A stretch of DNA of 9,816 nt from Acidobacteriota bacterium (GTDB lineage: Bacteria; Acidobacteriota; Terriglobia; 20CM-2-55-15). Positions 7,942-9,816 of the stretch are shown here, one piece after another. The stretch's first letter is position 1; each line of letters opens with the position of its first letter. Both the position numbers and the translations under genes were made by a program. Under the pieces are notes generated by a model. That model searched no databases and was not told the origin of the DNA. It was given only the letters and a program-made list of their open reading frames with translations. The stretch lies in contig QHXD01000227.1 in assembly GCA_003223895.1 (NCBI GenBank), forward strand, positions 6,993 through 16,808, in the 5' to 3' direction.

Positions 7942-7989
7942 TCAGAACTCCCCTCCTAACTTAGGAGGGGAGCTTTGGAGTCCTGCCAT
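7942..7989 (-). other. Orphan strong Shine-Dalgarno with a 15-codon open frame
   Basis: TAAGGAGGTGG, nearly the full complement of the 16S 3' end, begins on the TAA stop of the receptor (8003) and is followed seven bases later by ATG 7989. The frame encodes 15 residues (MAGLQSSPPKLGGEF) and runs through the palindrome at 7948-7972. It may be a leader peptide, or the ribosome binding site of a coupled downstream gene that was displaced when the palindrome arrived. Coding is not established. Confidence 0.3.
7948..7972. repeat. Perfect 12-bp-arm palindrome between receptor and propeller genes
   Basis: CTCCCCTCCTAA (7948-7959) and TTAGGAGGGGAG (7961-7972) are exact reverse complements around one base, so the RNA would form a stem of about 10-11 bp with a tiny loop. 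It lies between two genes of the same direction. On the minus strand no T-run follows, so it is not a textbook terminator; it may be a short dispersed palindrome of its own type or reduce read-through. Confidence 0.75.
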
Positions 7990-8002
7990 ACCAACCACCT
8001 CC

Positions 8003-9685
8003 TTAAAACACATACTTTAATGCCAACTGAATAATCCGTTCATCAAGGGCCGTCTGAATCTTCCCGAAAGTGGGGCTGGTCAGAGTCAATCCCGCAGTGC
8101 TCGGATTGCCCGGATTCAAATGGTTCGGCAGATTGAACGCTTCGACCCGGAACTCGACCGTCTGTTTCTCTCGAACCTGGAACTTTCGCGTCAGGCCCAT
8201 ATCGATCCGGATACTTCCCGGACCTTGAATATTACTCCTTCCGAAATTTCCGTACTCGCCCGTTGCCGGCCGCGCGAAAGCCGCAGGATTGAGATACAGG
8301 TCGATGCCCTTGTCGGGAGTATAGGGACTGGAAAGAACCAGGTTCGGGATCGTATCTCCGTTGGTTGCCAGGCTATCGACACCGGTAGATATTGTCAGCC
8401 AGCTTCCGGACAATACCCTGACAATTCCCGAAACCTGCCAGCCTGTCCCGAGCATTCGCAGCGTGGAGTTTGAAAACTGCGGTGTCTCGTACACCGTGGA
8501 CATGTTCATGTTGTGCCGCCGGTCCGAATCACAATTGCCGCGGCTGAACCTCCGGCGCTCGTTCAGTTCTCCTCCAAACCGGCCGTCAAGATTCGCGCCC
8601 GGGTGCCCATCGTCAATGCAATGCCCGAACGTGTAATTCCCCTGCACGGTCACGCCATGACTTCGCCGGCGCTGGACCGAAAGCACCATCGCGTTGTAAT
8701 TACGCGTACCGCCGCTGTAGGGCTCGATGAGGTTGCCATAGTACTGGCCCTCCGTCGGATTTTGCAGAAACAGCTTGCGGCGCTGCAGTACATTCGCAGT
8801 GGACGTACACGGGCTGTAGGTCTGACCTCCGATCAGGCAACTGCTGCCTGGCAGATACACCGAGGGATTGACCTGAAGAGCATCCGTCAGATGAATGACA
8901 TTGTTTCCAATATAATTTGCAGCCACCAGCCAGTCCGCTCCAATTCCCCTCTGAATGCTGAGATTCCACTGATTCATGTACGGGTACTTGAGAGATGGCG
9001 GAACGCTTAAGTAATCTCCGGCCTGAGTAAGCCTTATATCCGGAGTGAGAGGAGCCGGGAAGGGATTTCCTCCGGGAACTCCTCGCCATGGATCTTCGAA
9101 CCCACCACCTGGGTTTGTAAGAGTCACTCCATAACCCCAGGGCGGGTCTTTCAACATCCCGCTGTACTCGTAGAAGTGCGGGTAGTCAAAAAAGACTCCG
9201 TAGGCAGCTCTCACCGCCATACGGCCGTCGCCATGCGGGTCCCATGCCAGACCCAGGCGCGGCGCGAAATGCAGCAGGGCGGATGGTCCGATCGCCTTGC
9301 TGTTTCCGTAGGGATAGCCGGTGTCTCCCGGAAACAGAAGCCCGGCCGGAGCATTCTTGTAAACGGTACTGCGAAGACCCTTGTCAAACGCCTCTTGAGA
9401 GAAGAACAAAGCCCGGCCGTCTGCGTCATACATCGGCTTGAAGGGCTCCCATCGAAGGCCGGCGCTCACGGTCAGCCGCCGAGTCGCCTTCCACGTGTCT
9501 TGCAGGTACAGACCAATATAGTTTTGGCGGTAATAGTAGATGGTCGGATTTTGCTGCTGGAACTGAGACACCTTTCCCAGCATAAAATCGCCGAGCGCGC
9601 GTCCGGTTTGCTGGGCGTTGAAATTGATCTGGCCGGGAGCGGTCGAGTTCGAGCTGTTATTCATCGCCGAATGGATGAAGTTCAC
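8003..9685 (-). pseudogene. TonB-dependent receptor (Oar-like), C-terminal barrel half only
   Basis: The 560-residue frame is beta-barrel from its first residues: alternating strands such as YIGLYLQDTWKATRRLTVSA, FAPRLGLAWDPHGDGRMAVR, RAAYGVFFDY, PYMNQWNLSIQRGIGADWLV and VTVQGNYTFGHCIDD, ending with a terminal aromatic strand (IIQLALKYVF), the outer-membrane insertion signal. Intact Oar-like receptors of this type have about 1,000-1,200 residues, with signal peptide, regulatory domain and plug before the barrel; all are missing. Upstream of GTG 9685 the frame continues as EFGWG with receptor-like character and closes at TGA 9710-9712, 27 bp before a palindromic repeat. The start codon given is therefore nominal. 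An intact relative would import oligosaccharides or other large substrates with TonB energy. Without a plug or export signal this piece should not function. The alternative is a chimeric join at the repeat. Confidence 0.82.
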
Positions 9686-9738
9686 GCCCCATCCGAACTC
9701 TCTCGGGTTTCACCGTGTCAAGGAAGTGCGGAAGGAAA

Positions 9739-9803
9739 CACAAAGACACAAAGAAAGCCGGCATCAAAGGTTTCTTAATGCCGGCTTTCTTTGTGTCTTT
9801 GTG
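9739..9803. repeat. Perfect 26-bp-arm inverted repeat with 8-9 bp tandem words, near the window end
   Basis: Left arm 9739-9764 and right arm 9778-9803 are exact reverse complements around a 13-base loop. The arms consist of the repeated word CACAAAGA plus a GCCGGC core. The repeat words (CTTTGTG) continue past the right arm to the window edge at 9816, so the element may be longer. It lies immediately upstream of the truncated receptor and no promoter or gene is visible between 9713 and 9816. Words differ from those of the 2093 and 5695 repeats, but the design (palindrome made of short periodic units) is the same. Confidence 0.88.
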
Positions 9804-9816
9804 CCCTTTGTGTCTT

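Noticed and set aside
7211..8020. A 269-codon open frame on the plus strand opposite the propeller gene
   Set aside because: It mirrors the repetitive propeller sequence and runs across the intergenic palindrome; no family features or credible start.
9713..9738. TTGACA near 9715-9720 (minus strand) as a -35 box for the receptor
   Set aside because: No -10 element follows at 16-18 bp, and the gene downstream is a truncated barrel.
2093..9803. A CRISPR array or insertion sequence as source of the repeats
   Set aside because: The repeats are single palindromes far apart, with no regular spacers, no target duplications noticed and no transposase gene in the window.

Overview
The window reads as a piece of an environmental, moderately GC-rich Gram-negative chromosome, most likely from the Acidobacteriota. 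This is inferred from gene content: Oar-like TonB-dependent receptors with a carboxypeptidase-regulatory domain, a small secreted protein with the GTW..N..KSK pattern, a secreted multi-blade propeller, and short palindromic repeats between genes. No rRNA, tRNA, CRISPR array, transposase or phage gene was seen, and the phylum call rests on recalled family distribution, not on a search.

Layout. 3-1094 (+) is the 3' part of a large, probably (alpha/alpha)6-barrel carbohydrate-active protein. Converging on it are a secreted LamG-like protein (1103-1741, -) and a 106-residue remnant of a TonB-dependent receptor (1760-2080, -) in which the N-terminal regulatory domain runs straight into the last barrel strands. 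A palindromic repeat (2093-2159) lies over the broken 5' end of this remnant. Next is a GH63-type glucosidase (2215-4917, +) of normal length and fold but cut by one in-frame amber codon (3574-3576) and altered at two conserved active-site positions. A 248-bp spacer leads to a small secreted protein with a good ribosome binding site (5166-5681, +). A 41-bp-arm inverted repeat (5695-5791) separates it from a converging 12-blade propeller gene (5795-7915, -), which is one reading frame cut by an in-frame TGA (6635-6637). Upstream of that are a 12-bp-arm palindrome (7948-7972), an orphan strong Shine-Dalgarno, and the C-terminal barrel half of a second TonB-dependent receptor (8003-9685, -). The frame of the second receptor closes just before another long palindromic repeat (9739-9803) at the window's end.

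Together the genes look like a glycan uptake and degradation neighbourhood: outer-membrane receptors, a LamG carbohydrate-binding-type protein, a GH63 glucosidase and a second carbohydrate-active barrel protein. Four of the seven sizeable genes are broken (two point stops, one internal deletion, one 5' truncation), and both receptor breaks sit at palindromic repeats. Either the locus is decaying, with repeats marking rearrangement points, or some breaks are sequencing or assembly artefacts at repeats. The sequence alone cannot decide. The observations most worth checking are the repeat/receptor-break association, the amber codon with its co-occurring active-site changes, and the TGA followed by a hairpin in the propeller gene.
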